Of a DNA stretch of 11,650 bases, positions 1 through 6,903 are shown in pieces. Positions within the stretch are counted from its first letter, which is position 1, and every line of letters starts with the position of its first letter. The notes below the pieces were generated by a model, which searched no databases, was not told where the DNA came from, and saw only the letters and a program-made list of their open reading frames with translations. Source of the stretch: an uncultured Spirochaetaceae bacterium. GTDB taxonomy: Bacteria > Spirochaetota > Spirochaetia > Sphaerochaetales > Sphaerochaetaceae. The translations under genes and the position numbers were made by a program. The stretch covers positions 1 through 11,650 of the forward strand of contig CAMKAB010000013.1 in the NCBI GenBank assembly GCA_946410375.1, read 5' to 3'.

Positions 1-1044
1 ATTTTTCACATTCGCATTAGACTGTGTCCACGGAAGGTACGAATCCAACGGAATGGAAACCGTTACCGAACCTGTTAAATCCAAAGACGGATCAAAATCA
101 TAGTTTCGTACTTTAAGAAATTCATAGTTCAATCCGGTGTTAAGCGTTATGGAAGGCACTCTGTTCTCCACTATCGCATTGGTTTTATTTATTTTCGAAA
201 GCTGCAAATCAGCTTCCGCCTTTCGGATAGAGATGGTTTTTTCGTAATTCTCTTCCGCCAAGCTCTCCAGTCTATCAAAAGAAAGACCTGTTACATCAGG
301 AGCGGAGGGGAGGTCAAAATCGTCTTCAATTCCGGTTAAAATTCTGAAATCAACAAGCGCATTATTAAAAATCGTTAACGCATTATCATAATTTATCACG
401 TTGTCATTGTAGGTTATTTCCGCTTGTAAAAGAGATAATCGGGTAGCCTTTGACCCCATATACATCGCATTTGTCTTATCGTAGTTCGCCTTCGCCGTTT
501 TTAACGCATCATCAGATTGCTTCACCTGTTCTTTCAGTAAAATGAGGTGGTAATAGGAGGTGCTCACGTCCTCATACACCTGATTCACTTCACGTTCCAA
601 GTTCAATTCAGCTGATTTTATATTAACAGATGATGAGGTTTTCTTTAGGAAATCATTAGTACCGAAGCGCCACGTAATACCGGTGGACAACCTGATGGTG
701 GGATATTTAAGATCATTTCCCGGATCACCCAGGAGATCCGCGCTCTCGCTTACGGCTCCTGATAGACTCAAAGTAGGTAGATAAGTCTTCACATGGGAAT
801 TATTTAACTCTTTCTCAAGATTATTCTTTGCCGTTTTTATGCTAAAACTTTTCTCCATTGCGCAGTCAATCGCATTCTTCAGCGTCAGAACACCGATACC
901 GGAATTCTCGCTCTTTGGGCTTTCCTGAACGGATAAAACAGCTCCGAGAGTTTCTTCCGTATTCGTTTCCGCCCACAAAAGAGAAGAAAATAATCCTGTA
1001 CAAAACAATATAACACATACAATTACGTATTTTTTTCCAAACAT
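1..1044 (-). CDS. TolC-family outer-membrane efflux protein, N-terminal part (runs off window)
   Basis: An open frame of 348 codons starts at ATG 1044 and runs without a stop to base 1, so the C-terminal part lies outside the window. The N-terminus is a type I signal peptide: Lys-Lys, a hydrophobic core of about 16 residues, and a probable cut after Leu-Leu-Trp-Ala near residue 25. The mature part begins with the family's usual phrase LTLKNAIDCAMEKSFSIKTA, then alternates beta-like stretches (LSTGITWRFG) with long polar helices (QVYEDVSTSYYHLILLKEQV; SLLQAEITYNDNVINYDNAL), ending near RILTGIEDDFDLP. This is the outer-membrane beta-barrel plus periplasmic helical channel layout of TolC/OprM-type exporters, which work with an inner-membrane pump and an adaptor. 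No partner is visible here. An in-frame TGA 12 bases upstream restricts the start to this ATG, although no good Shine-Dalgarno sequence precedes it. Family call firm; substrate unknown. Confidence 0.88.
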   Translation of the reverse strand, partial: MFGKKYVIVCVILFCTGLFSSLLWAETNTEETLGAVLSVQESPKSENSGIGVLTLKNAIDCAMEKSFSIKTAKNNLEKELNNSHVKTYLPTLSLSGAVSESADLLGDPGNDLKYPTIRLSTGITWRFGTNDFLKKTSSSVNIKSAELNLEREVNQVYEDVSTSYYHLILLKEQVKQSDDALKTAKANYDKTNAMYMGSKATRLSLLQAEITYNDNVINYDNALTIFNNALVDFRILTGIEDDFDLPSAPDVTGLSFDRLESLAEENYEKTISIRKAEADLQLSKINKTNAIVENRVPSITLNTGLNYEFLKVRNYDFDPSLDLTGSVTVSIPLDSYLPWTQSNANVKN

Positions 1045-1108
1045 ACGGAATTTATATCAAACCTTTTTCTTTTTCTTTACATCTCCTCACACTTCTTCAC
1101 AGAATTAA

Positions 1109-1127
1109 CAAAAAACCTGAAAGCAGG
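1109..1127 (-). terminator. Probable rho-independent terminator ahead of the TolC-like gene
   Basis: Read on the minus strand, a short hairpin CCTG-CTTT-CAGG is followed at once by six T residues. It lies between the dehydratase gene and its repeats on one side and the TolC-like gene on the other, so it would end transcripts from the upstream operon. The stem is only four to five pairs, which keeps the call modest. Confidence 0.4.
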
Positions 1128-1298
1128 CATTTTCGACGAATTCGAGGGCTGATGTTTTTTCGCTTTAAAAATAAAATAATTTTTTGATTCCTGTTTTACG
1201 TTTGATTTAAGAAGTTTGCGCAGATTTCGTCTGATGATATTCTGAAATCATATTGACTCGAAGTATCTTCTACACTTTCCGCAGGTGTTCCGGAGAAA

Positions 1299-1681
1299 AC
1301 GGAATCTGTTGCGAATAAATTATAGGTTCTTGAACTCTCTTTTGCACCGCATTTCGGCAAAGTTTCCGGTACCGAGAAATATGATGTAAAGTTTTTCCAG
1401 CTAACCTCGCCGTTTTCCGCATTGCGGCAGAAAACAGGAACCTACGAATATGTTATAAAGTTTTTTTCAACTAACCTTGCCGCTTTTCACATTGCGGCAG
1501 AAAATCCGAAACCTACGAGTATGCTATAAAGGATTATCAGCAAACCTCGCCGCCTTCCGCGCTACGAAAAAAAAACCGAAACCTACGAGTATACTATAAA
1601 GAATTATCAGTGAACCTCGCCGCTTTCCGCATTGCGGCAAAGTTTCATTATCGGGAAATATTTTCAATATAACGTTTCTAA
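1299..1681. repeat. Degenerate ~70-bp tandem repeat array, about 5.5 copies
   Basis: Five consecutive units can be aligned by eye: 1299-1365 (67 bp, most diverged), 1366-1434 (69), 1435-1505 (71), 1506-1575 (70) and 1576-1645 (70). A partial sixth (1646-1681) stops where the duplicated gene tail begins. The typical unit on the plus strand starts CCGAAACCTACGAGTAT, passes through a central TATAAAG and AACCTCGCC, and ends CCGCATTGCGGCAAAGTTT. It holds a short inverted repeat (CCGCA/TGCGG), an alternative GCCGC/GCGGC pairing, and outer GAAAC/GTTTC arms, so each unit could fold. Unit length varies and is not a multiple of three, and no conserved reading frame is evident, so it looks noncoding. 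It occupies the spacer downstream of the dehydratase gene. Function unknown. Confidence 0.75.
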
Positions 1682-1801
1682 GAATGCTTTTAGGGCTTTT
1701 CCCTCGCTTCAAATTCGCTGCGGAAATCCAACTCCGAAATACCGTTAAGTATTTTCTTCATGTCCTTCGTAATTCCTTTCCCGCTTTGGACTTCAATAAT
1801 G
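1682..1801 (-). pseudogene. Detached duplicate tail of the prephenate dehydratase-like gene
   Basis: This is the downstream copy of the 120-bp duplication. It encodes, in frame and without an internal stop, a near copy of the ACT-domain end (from IIEVQSGKGITKDMKK to REKP), but it is separated from the gene body by that gene's own TAA at 1810-1812. It would be translated only by stop readthrough, for which nothing in the sequence argues. Most likely it is a nonfunctional product of tandem duplication or unequal recombination. Confidence 0.7.
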
Positions 1802-1921
1802 GAATGCTTTTAGGGCTTTTCCCTCGCTTCAAATTCGCCGCGGAAGTCCAACTCAGAAATACCGTTAAGATTTTTCTTCATGTCCTTCGTAATTCCTTTC
1901 CCGCTTTGGACTTCAATAATG
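1682..1921 (-). repeat. 120-bp direct tandem duplication of the dehydratase gene's 3' end
   Basis: Bases 1682-1801 and 1802-1921 are the same 120-bp unit with five substitutions (about 96% identical). The right copy encodes the last 36 residues of the prephenate dehydratase-like protein plus its stop and 8 bases beyond. The left copy lies immediately after the stop, in the same frame (120 is 40 codons), and still ends in the same REKP-stop. Compared with the coding copy, two of the five changes are silent (TCT/TCG, GAC/GAT); the other three change Asn to Ile and Gly to Ser. The left copy has no start of its own, so it is a gene-tail remnant rather than a gene. Confidence 0.9.
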
Positions 1922-2763
1922 TAATGATACTTTCCAAGCTTACTGCCTTCAGGCCTGTCGTGAAGAGTTACAAGTTCGAATCCCGCATTGTGAAGCTCGA
2001 TGATAATATCATCCAGCCTGTTCGCTTCGCAGCTAAGTGCAAAAACAGCGCGTTTTCCGGCATTGCCCGTAAGTTTTGATGCGGATAACACATAAAACCG
2101 TGTTTTGTTCGCATCGGTTATCTGCACATTTTCCGCAAGCACCGATAGCCCGTACAATTTCGCCGCACCCGGAGCCGCAACAGCGACAACGGAATTATCG
2201 CCTGATTCAGACACGTACTTCGCCGCCGCAGCCGTGCTCTTCATTTCCTTTACCTGAGCATTCGGGAGATGTTCTTTCCTCCATTCCGCGCTCTGAATGA
2301 TCCCCTGAGCATGAGAACAAACAGTACGTATGTCTTCCTGAGAAGTTCCGGGAATTCCCATAAGAGTCTGCCTGATAGGCAGCACGACCTCTCCGACAAC
2401 ATACATGTTCTTCTGTCTGATGAACGCATCAACATAACCCGTTACGGCGCCGCCCAGCGTATTCTCCTGCGGTATCACAGCATAATCGGAGACACCCTTC
2501 ACAACATCCTCTATCGCCTCGTCAACCGTACTCTCGGGAATAAAGGCTCCTGCATTCTCAAAGAAAAATTCAGCAGCCTCTTCGGTGTAAGTCCCTTCCG
2601 GTCCGAGATAGCTTACCCGCGCTCCGTTAAAAACTTCTGAAAAATCCGCGCTTACGTCTGAAATCTCTCCCGAACGTTCGGAAACCGTTCCGCAACCCGA
2701 CAGCGACACTGCAAACATTAATGCCGCAACCAGCATTACGATATGTCTTCTTTTTACAATCAT
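1810..2763 (-). CDS. pheA: Prephenate dehydratase with ACT domain, predicted lipoprotein
   Basis: This 317-residue protein matches monofunctional prephenate dehydratase, which converts prephenate to phenylpyruvate in phenylalanine synthesis. Visible family motifs are VSYLGPEGTYTEEAA (50-64), the IPQENTLGGAV loop (97-107), CSHAQGI (149-155), the STAAAAKYV segment (176-184), and KLYGLSVLAEN (202-212). The catalytic TRF motif follows, with Thr at 221. Residues about 237-310 form an ACT domain, the usual phenylalanine sensor; its ESRP-type motif is HDRP (268-271), and the glycine of the usual GAL motif is not evident, so feedback binding may be altered. The odd feature is the N-terminus: Lys-Arg-Arg, a hydrophobic stretch, and lipobox LSGC with Cys24, followed by a Ser/Asp-rich linker. 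That predicts export and lipid anchoring, whereas this enzyme is normally cytoplasmic. The start is 3 bp after the acetolactate decarboxylase stop, so the two are co-transcribed. Family call firm; export and enzymatic role are inferred. Confidence 0.87.
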   Translation of the reverse strand: MIVKRRHIVMLVAALMFAVSLSGCGTVSERSGEISDVSADFSEVFNGARVSYLGPEGTYTEEAAEFFFENAGAFIPESTVDEAIEDVVKGVSDYAVIPQENTLGGAVTGYVDAFIRQKNMYVVGEVVLPIRQTLMGIPGTSQEDIRTVCSHAQGIIQSAEWRKEHLPNAQVKEMKSTAAAAKYVSESGDNSVVAVAAPGAAKLYGLSVLAENVQITDANKTRFYVLSASKLTGNAGKRAVFALSCEANRLDDIIIELHNAGFELVTLHDRPEGSKLGKYHYIIEVQSGKGITKDMKKNLNGISELDFRGEFEAREKP

Positions 2764-2766
2764 TTA

Positions 2767-3516
2767 TTAAACCCCGCTTCCCTGTTCGGCAGCTTTCACT
2801 TCCTCTTCCGACACCTGCTTTAGCGAATAAGCATCAAAAACCGGATCATCGGGAAGTGTAATCTCAAGCGAATCAATTTTTGAAATTATTCCTTTTCCCG
2901 ACTTCATAACAACATCAAGCACATGTCCGCCGTATTTTCTGTCTTCGGAAATAAAATGCACATGCCAACCCGCTGCGTTAATTCCGTCCATATAATCGGG
3001 AAAACAGACACAAACCAAAATTCCCTTTATTTTTTCAAATGCAAAAACTCTCTGATTTTTTTTGAGTATCATGTTTAAATCCGTATGATCATTCTCACAA
3101 GCTGATACGGATCTCGCAAAAACCCTCTCGAATTCTCCCTCGATGCGCGCCATGCACATGCTGTTTCGTCCTGAGAGATCAATGATTTTATTATTAAGAA
3201 CCGTTTTAAGGCGATCCATGCTATCGATTAAACCGAAATCCGCCGAAACGTTTTCCGACGCGGAAATATCTTCCGTCATTGAAGAAACAACGGAAAACGG
3301 AACTCCCCGCTCCGATTCCGCCTCTTTGATATCTCCGTTTTGCATTGCTCTGTAGCAAATGCCATCCAGCAAAATCATTTCACCGTCAACATTTGCAAAC
3401 GTCCCGAGACCGGTATCCCCGTGCGTAAGCAATTCTTCCACAGATATGACAGCCCGTGAATAACCGAGCATAAGAGTCTGTAAAGTGGACACCTGAAACA
3501 TCTTCTTATTGCCCAT
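2767..3516 (-). CDS. budA: Alpha-acetolactate decarboxylase
   Basis: This 249-residue protein decarboxylates 2-acetolactate to acetoin, feeding the butanediol/acetoin branch and draining the precursor of valine and leucine. The N-terminal signature is intact: FQVSTLQTLMLGY (7-19), then HGDTGLGTF (32-40) and DGEMILLDG (44-52). The middle carries RIEGEFERVFARSV (124-137), which includes the position of the family's active-site Arg. The metal site is the pair of histidines in GWHVHF (183-188) plus the one in GGHVLD (196-201). No signal peptide is present, so it should be cytoplasmic, unlike the secreted Bacillus brevis enzyme. The start is well supported: AGGAGG sits 8 bases upstream of the ATG. 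It is the first gene of a two-gene operon with the lipoprotein dehydratase. Length and motif order are normal for the family. The alternative gene name alsD is equally valid. Confidence 0.95.
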   Translation of the reverse strand: MGNKKMFQVSTLQTLMLGYSRAVISVEELLTHGDTGLGTFANVDGEMILLDGICYRAMQNGDIKEAESERGVPFSVVSSMTEDISASENVSADFGLIDSMDRLKTVLNNKIIDLSGRNSMCMARIEGEFERVFARSVSACENDHTDLNMILKKNQRVFAFEKIKGILVCVCFPDYMDGINAAGWHVHFISEDRKYGGHVLDVVMKSGKGIISKIDSLEITLPDDPVFDAYSLKQVSEEEVKAAEQGSGV

Positions 3517-3910
3517 ATTCTGTTCCTCCTTGTCCTGTTATCCTCTCTTTCTTTTCTATCGGATGTACGGACACTCCGCTTTTTACCATGCTTTTCATAC
3601 CGTGATTCATATTTTCCGCCTACGGCGCTAATTTTTTCTCCGAGTCCTTACTGATTACAGGAACACGCAGATTACGAGCTCATCCGTAGAACATTTATTC
3701 TCTTACGGTGCAACCCTTATGTTTCCTTCAGCCTGTCAAACCCGACATTTTCTTACACCTGCAAGAGTTATGTATTATGCCGACTGCCGAACCCATATAC
3801 ACACCCGTATTGCAAATCTTCCGGGAAATCGGCGGACTCCGAAAAAACCGAAATAACCCGGAGAGCGATTCACAACAAAAAAGAAATCGAATCAAAAGCC
3901 TATTTCTTAC
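3517..3910 (-). other. Intergenic leader of the acetolactate decarboxylase operon
   Basis: About 390 bp lie between the PAP2 gene's stop and the decarboxylase start. Besides the decarboxylase ribosome site (3525-3530), I see no convincing gene. A TTGACA-like hexamer on the minus strand (3734-3739) has no acceptable -10 partner at normal spacing. A small inverted repeat (CGCC-TAC-GGCG, 3617-3627) is followed on the plus strand by six T residues, but no plus-strand gene is present for it to end. The decarboxylase promoter is presumably here but cannot be placed. Confidence 0.4.
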
Positions 3911-3930
3911 CTATTTCTTCCCTATTTTTT
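3899..3930. repeat. 11-bp imperfect tandem repeat across the PAP2 stop codon
   Basis: Nearly three units of CCTATTTCTTM occur back to back (3899-3909, 3910-3920, 3921-3930) on the plus strand. The PAP2 stop (TAG, read at 3913-3911) lies in the middle unit. Since 11 is not a multiple of three, gain or loss of a unit would change the last few residues of the phosphatase. Confidence 0.6.
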
Positions 3931-4816
3931 CGTACAAAGGAAAAACCATGGGATACACGCCCGTTATCAGGAACATTATAATCGCATATCGCGCAGTTCT
4001 GACCAAAAGAGAAGCTAAACTCGCCTCGGCTAGAAAAGCTTTATCAAAAGGAAGTTTCAGCACCTTATTTGAAACAAAGAACAACAAAAGAGCGCCCGAC
4101 ACGCGCAAAATCTTCGCAATAAGCTTCCGCGTTTCCTGAAAGTTCACATATTTTCGCTCAAAACCGATTGCGCCTATTGCTCCGATCAGACAGCCCAAAG
4201 AAGTAAAATAGTCATTTGTGCGAACAAAGAACAGCCCAGGAAGCGCAGATATCAGCAATATCGCATGAAAGAGCGACTCTTTACGGACATAGCGATCCAG
4301 CAAGGCGAAAATCCCTATCACAGCAAAACCGAGTATCCATCCCGCCATCACATCCGTAGGATAATGCATGCCCGCCACGGATCTCGAGACGCCTACCAGG
4401 ACGGTAAGCGAAGCAGCCAAAATCCATATCCACGTCTTTTTTACTTCCCTCGCCAATATGAAGTATAACGCGGGAACAGACGCGCTGTGCATACTCGGAA
4501 AAGAATACCCCTGAGCCGCCACATCAAGAGCGGACGCCCCCTTCTCCACCAAAACCTGCGCCTTTATTCTGTCAGGGTGCTCCATATATGGTCTGGGTCG
4601 AAGCGCCACCGACTTAATCATAGGAAGCCATACATTCAAAGACGAAACAACCAGTGCAAGTCTCTGCCCCGTTTTCTTCTTCCAACAGAACATCACAATC
4701 AAGACAAGCAAAAGAAGTCCAGTCTCCGAACCTAAAAATGCCAAAAATTTCACTATGCTTCCGAGCCCGGCAAAATGAGCCTGCATCCATTCAATCAACC
4801 TTACTTCCCATTCCAT
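3911..4816 (-). CDS. PAP2-superfamily membrane phosphatase
   Basis: An integral membrane phosphatase of the PAP2 (phosphatidic acid phosphatase type 2) superfamily, which removes phosphate from lipid or polyprenyl phosphates on the outer side of the inner membrane. In the 301-residue form the tripartite signature is K68-x6-RP (KSVALRPRP), PSMHS at 107-111 (the common PSGH with Met for Gly), and SR-x5-H-x3-D at 144-155 (SRSVAGMHYPTD). All catalytic positions are present. Several hydrophobic segments surround them, and a further hydrophobic C-terminal region (about residues 180-295) extends beyond the core domain. I chose ATG 4816 because GGGAG lies 9 bases upstream and the protein then begins MEWEVRLIEWMQ, as relatives do. 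In-frame alternatives are ATG 4846 and TTG 4867. The gene follows the amidohydrolase with a short gap and is probably co-transcribed. The exact substrate (undecaprenyl-PP, PA or other) cannot be read from the sequence. Confidence 0.9.
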   Translation of the reverse strand: MEWEVRLIEWMQAHFAGLGSIVKFLAFLGSETGLLLLVLIVMFCWKKKTGQRLALVVSSLNVWLPMIKSVALRPRPYMEHPDRIKAQVLVEKGASALDVAAQGYSFPSMHSASVPALYFILAREVKKTWIWILAASLTVLVGVSRSVAGMHYPTDVMAGWILGFAVIGIFALLDRYVRKESLFHAILLISALPGLFFVRTNDYFTSLGCLIGAIGAIGFERKYVNFQETRKLIAKILRVSGALLLFFVSNKVLKLPFDKAFLAEASLASLLVRTARYAIIMFLITGVYPMVFPLYEKIGKK

Positions 4817-4886
4817 TTTCCATAACTCCCTATCCGAAATTATCATTAATCCGCCCGGCCGGCGCAAGTTTCATAGCTGAAATTTT

Positions 4887-6542
4887 TCAAACCAGTTTCT
4901 TTCCTGAAAAATAAACCTCTCTCGGCTTGTTATAGCTGAAACCTTCCTTCTCAGCCGACAGAAGATCTTTATCGAACACGAGGAAATCCGCATCCTTGCC
5001 GACAGAGATAGAGCCTTTTTTATCGTCAATGCCGAGCTGCTTCGCACCGTTTATCGTGTAGCCCAAAATCATTTTCTCAATGCTCATTCTCTCGCTTTCA
5101 GGAGGACAGACTATTCCGGATTTTTCATAATTCGGCACTCTTGTTTTTTCAGAAGCTTTACGAGTCATTCCGATTTCCATACCGAGATACGGACTCCATG
5201 TTACGAAATCGATGAAAGCGATATTATCGCTTGACCATGTTACCAAAGCTCCGGAATCCCAGAGAGTCTTGCAACGGTACTGCTTCTCCGCGCGTTCCTT
5301 GCCGAGAAGACCATAACTCAGCGCAGGGTTCTCACAATGCCAATAAGGAGTGAAGTTTGCAATCACACCGAGTTCCGAGAATCTCTTCAAGTCCGAATCG
5401 TCCTGAATTTCCAAATGAGCGCAGGTAACCTTAACATGGAAATCGTCTTTAAGCTTTTTCTTCACCAGTTCCACGCCGTCCAATACAACTCGCGAAGCGC
5501 GCTCGCCCACGGTATGAAGGTGAAGATCCAAATTTTCCTCATTAAGCTTTTCCAAAAGTTCCGCAAGCTCCTCCGCGGAAAAAGCGGTGCTTCCCAGAGT
5601 ATGAGTATCCTCATACGGGGTAACCATGGCGGCGGTATGAATTTTCTTGGTGCCGTCCATAAAAATCTTCATTGTATGAACTTTCAGATGTTCCGTGTTG
5701 TACTCCTTTCGGAAACGTTTCAATTCTTCAAGTCCCTTCTCCGCCTCCCGGTACGACGTGACAACATAGCTGCCGTCAATATACACGGGAAGTTTACCCT
5801 CCTTATCCAGTTCGCACAGACGTTTATAAACCTTCTCATGGAACTCGGGATCGCCCGGAATACCGGCGTCAAACACGCAACACACTCCCGCATTCACCGA
5901 AAAATCAATCCAACGCTTAATTGATGCGTCAATCTGATCATCAGTCAATTTCATCATTTCGTCCAAAATAATAGGTACTTCCGTTGAACCTTCAAACATA
6001 TTCCCTGTTATATGACCGTTCTTTCTTACGTAAAAAGCGAGTCCCGGCACAGGATCAGGTGTATTGTCGGTAATGCCGTGCCTTTCAAGGATTTTGGAAT
6101 TCACCCAAATGCTATGGCCCTCTCCTTCCTGAATCTGAAGTTCGGCATCCGGACAGATCGCGTCGAGATCCTCTTTTTCAATATCTTCTCCATTCAGGAA
6201 TTTTTTCTCCATAAGGAACTTATAGCGTTTCTCTCCCGGATTCTCCCGTATGTAATCCGAAATAATATTCAGACAATCCTGTTTACCGTTGCACTCAATA
6301 CGTTTTCCGATATCAGCATAGTCAAAACCCACAGGCATAGTTACATGAACATGAGAATCCAGGATTCCCGGCATTACAAATCCGCCTCCAAGATCGCAAA
6401 CCTCACCTTCATAAGCGGAAAGTCCCGCTTCATCGCCCACATAAATGAACTTGCCGTCCTTTACCGCAAGCGCCGTCGCACACGGATTGTTTTTGTCAGA
6501 AGTAAAGACTTTAGCATTTTTGATAATCCTATCCGCCTTCAT
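4887..6542 (-). CDS. Amidohydrolase family protein (YtcJ-like, amidohydrolase 3)
   Basis: A 551-residue metal-dependent hydrolase of the amidohydrolase superfamily, YtcJ/exoenzyme-regulatory-AepA-like branch; members hydrolyse C-N or related bonds, but the substrate here is unknown. The N-terminal beta-sandwich part ends in the metal motif GILDSHVH (59-66, ligands His64 and His66). The barrel follows, with Lys292 in KIFMDG (the probable carboxylated bridging lysine), LHLH (340-343), His376 in CAHLEI, and the catalytic Asp439 in SSDN. The C-terminus returns to the sandwich with GSISVGKDADFLVF. No signal peptide, so cytoplasmic. The start has an excellent AGGAGG about six bases upstream. It is a paralogue of the 550-residue protein at 9899-11551, with the same layout and the bridging Lys at the same residue number. 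It probably shares a transcript with the downstream PAP2 phosphatase. Length is normal and all active-site residues are retained. Confidence 0.92.
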   Translation of the reverse strand: MKADRIIKNAKVFTSDKNNPCATALAVKDGKFIYVGDEAGLSAYEGEVCDLGGGFVMPGILDSHVHVTMPVGFDYADIGKRIECNGKQDCLNIISDYIRENPGEKRYKFLMEKKFLNGEDIEKEDLDAICPDAELQIQEGEGHSIWVNSKILERHGITDNTPDPVPGLAFYVRKNGHITGNMFEGSTEVPIILDEMMKLTDDQIDASIKRWIDFSVNAGVCCVFDAGIPGDPEFHEKVYKRLCELDKEGKLPVYIDGSYVVTSYREAEKGLEELKRFRKEYNTEHLKVHTMKIFMDGTKKIHTAAMVTPYEDTHTLGSTAFSAEELAELLEKLNEENLDLHLHTVGERASRVVLDGVELVKKKLKDDFHVKVTCAHLEIQDDSDLKRFSELGVIANFTPYWHCENPALSYGLLGKERAEKQYRCKTLWDSGALVTWSSDNIAFIDFVTWSPYLGMEIGMTRKASEKTRVPNYEKSGIVCPPESERMSIEKMILGYTINGAKQLGIDDKKGSISVGKDADFLVFDKDLLSAEKEGFSYNKPREVYFSGKKLV

Positions 6543-6622
6543 GTTTTCCTCCTTTCGTTGTTACATGCTTTTGCGTTATTTCCAGAAACGCTGTCGGAAA
6601 AATAACACAACACTTTACAAAA

Positions 6623-6643
6623 GAATAGGGTTCCTCCCTATTC
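6623..6643 (-). terminator. Perfect 8-bp hairpin, likely terminator or attenuator
   Basis: On the minus strand GAATAGGG-AGGAA-CCCTATTC forms a perfect eight-pair stem with a five-base loop, followed by TTTTG. It lies about 260 bp past the upstream gene's stop and about 80 bp before the amidohydrolase start. It may terminate upstream transcription or act as a leader attenuator; the T tract is short. Confidence 0.55.
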
Positions 6644-6663
6644 AACTCTTCCTATTTTCTTTT

Positions 6664-6702
6664 CCTTTCGCACGGAAGAATATTCCGAAATATTTGCGAA
6701 GG
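6664..6702. other. Imperfect long inverted repeat in the amidohydrolase leader
   Basis: Outer arms CCTTTCGCA and TGCGAAGG pair with one bulged base, and inner arms CGGAA and TTCCG close a five-base loop. No T run follows on either strand, so it is not a standard terminator. It could be an RNA structure or a protein-binding site in the leader of the second amidohydrolase. Confidence 0.45.
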
Positions 6703-6903
6703 AATAATTCATTCTTACCTTTTTTCCTTTCTTCATCATCAGGCAGTTTTTTTCATAAAACCTATTATTTATCTTCACTTATTTATCTTCATTATTTTTG
6801 ATGAATAACCTTACTTACCGAACTTACCGCTAACAAACCCGCCTTGATACTACACAACAATAAAACCGATGTTTACAGACACATGTCTTGTAATGTTTTG
6901 AAT

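Larger units (their letters stand above)
6543..6903 (-). other. AT-rich noncoding leader with stem-loops
   Basis: About 360 bp separate the unrecognised membrane protein gene from the second amidohydrolase. There is no supported gene. The stretch holds two stem-loops (described separately), a short direct repeat TTATTTATCTTCA at roughly 16-bp spacing near 6764-6793, and the amidohydrolase ribosome site at its left end. A promoter for the amidohydrolase-PAP2 pair is expected but no hexamer pair stands out. Confidence 0.45.

Noticed and set aside
1299..1681. CRISPR array
   Set aside because: The whole ~70-bp unit repeats with drift; there is no short constant repeat alternating with unique spacers, and no cas genes are nearby.
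1684..2079. Plus-strand 131-residue open frame containing an internal repeat
   Set aside because: It is the antisense shadow of the dehydratase gene end and its 120-bp duplicate; the internal repeat is explained by that duplication.
3506..3610. 34-codon minus-strand open frame (begins MNHGMKSMVKSG) overlapping the decarboxylase start by 11 bases
   Set aside because: It could be a coupled leader peptide, but its ribosome site is poor (GGCGG), its sequence resembles nothing known to me, and an overlap of this size arises easily by chance.
3734..3739. TTGACA hexamer on the minus strand as a decarboxylase promoter
   Set aside because: No acceptable -10 element is found 15-19 bases downstream.
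3708..4139. Plus-strand 143-residue open frame
   Set aside because: Its latter part lies antisense to the PAP2 coding region, its product is low-complexity and basic, and there is no ribosome site.
4844..4867. Longer starts for the PAP2 gene (ATG 4846 or TTG 4867)
   Set aside because: Neither has a good ribosome site, and the extra residues (MRRPGGL...) look unlike the family's N-terminus; ATG 4816 has GGGAG at good spacing. They cannot be fully excluded.
5337..6605. Long plus-strand open frames (195 and 197 residues)
   Set aside because: They are antisense to the amidohydrolase gene, whose motifs and ribosome site are unambiguous.
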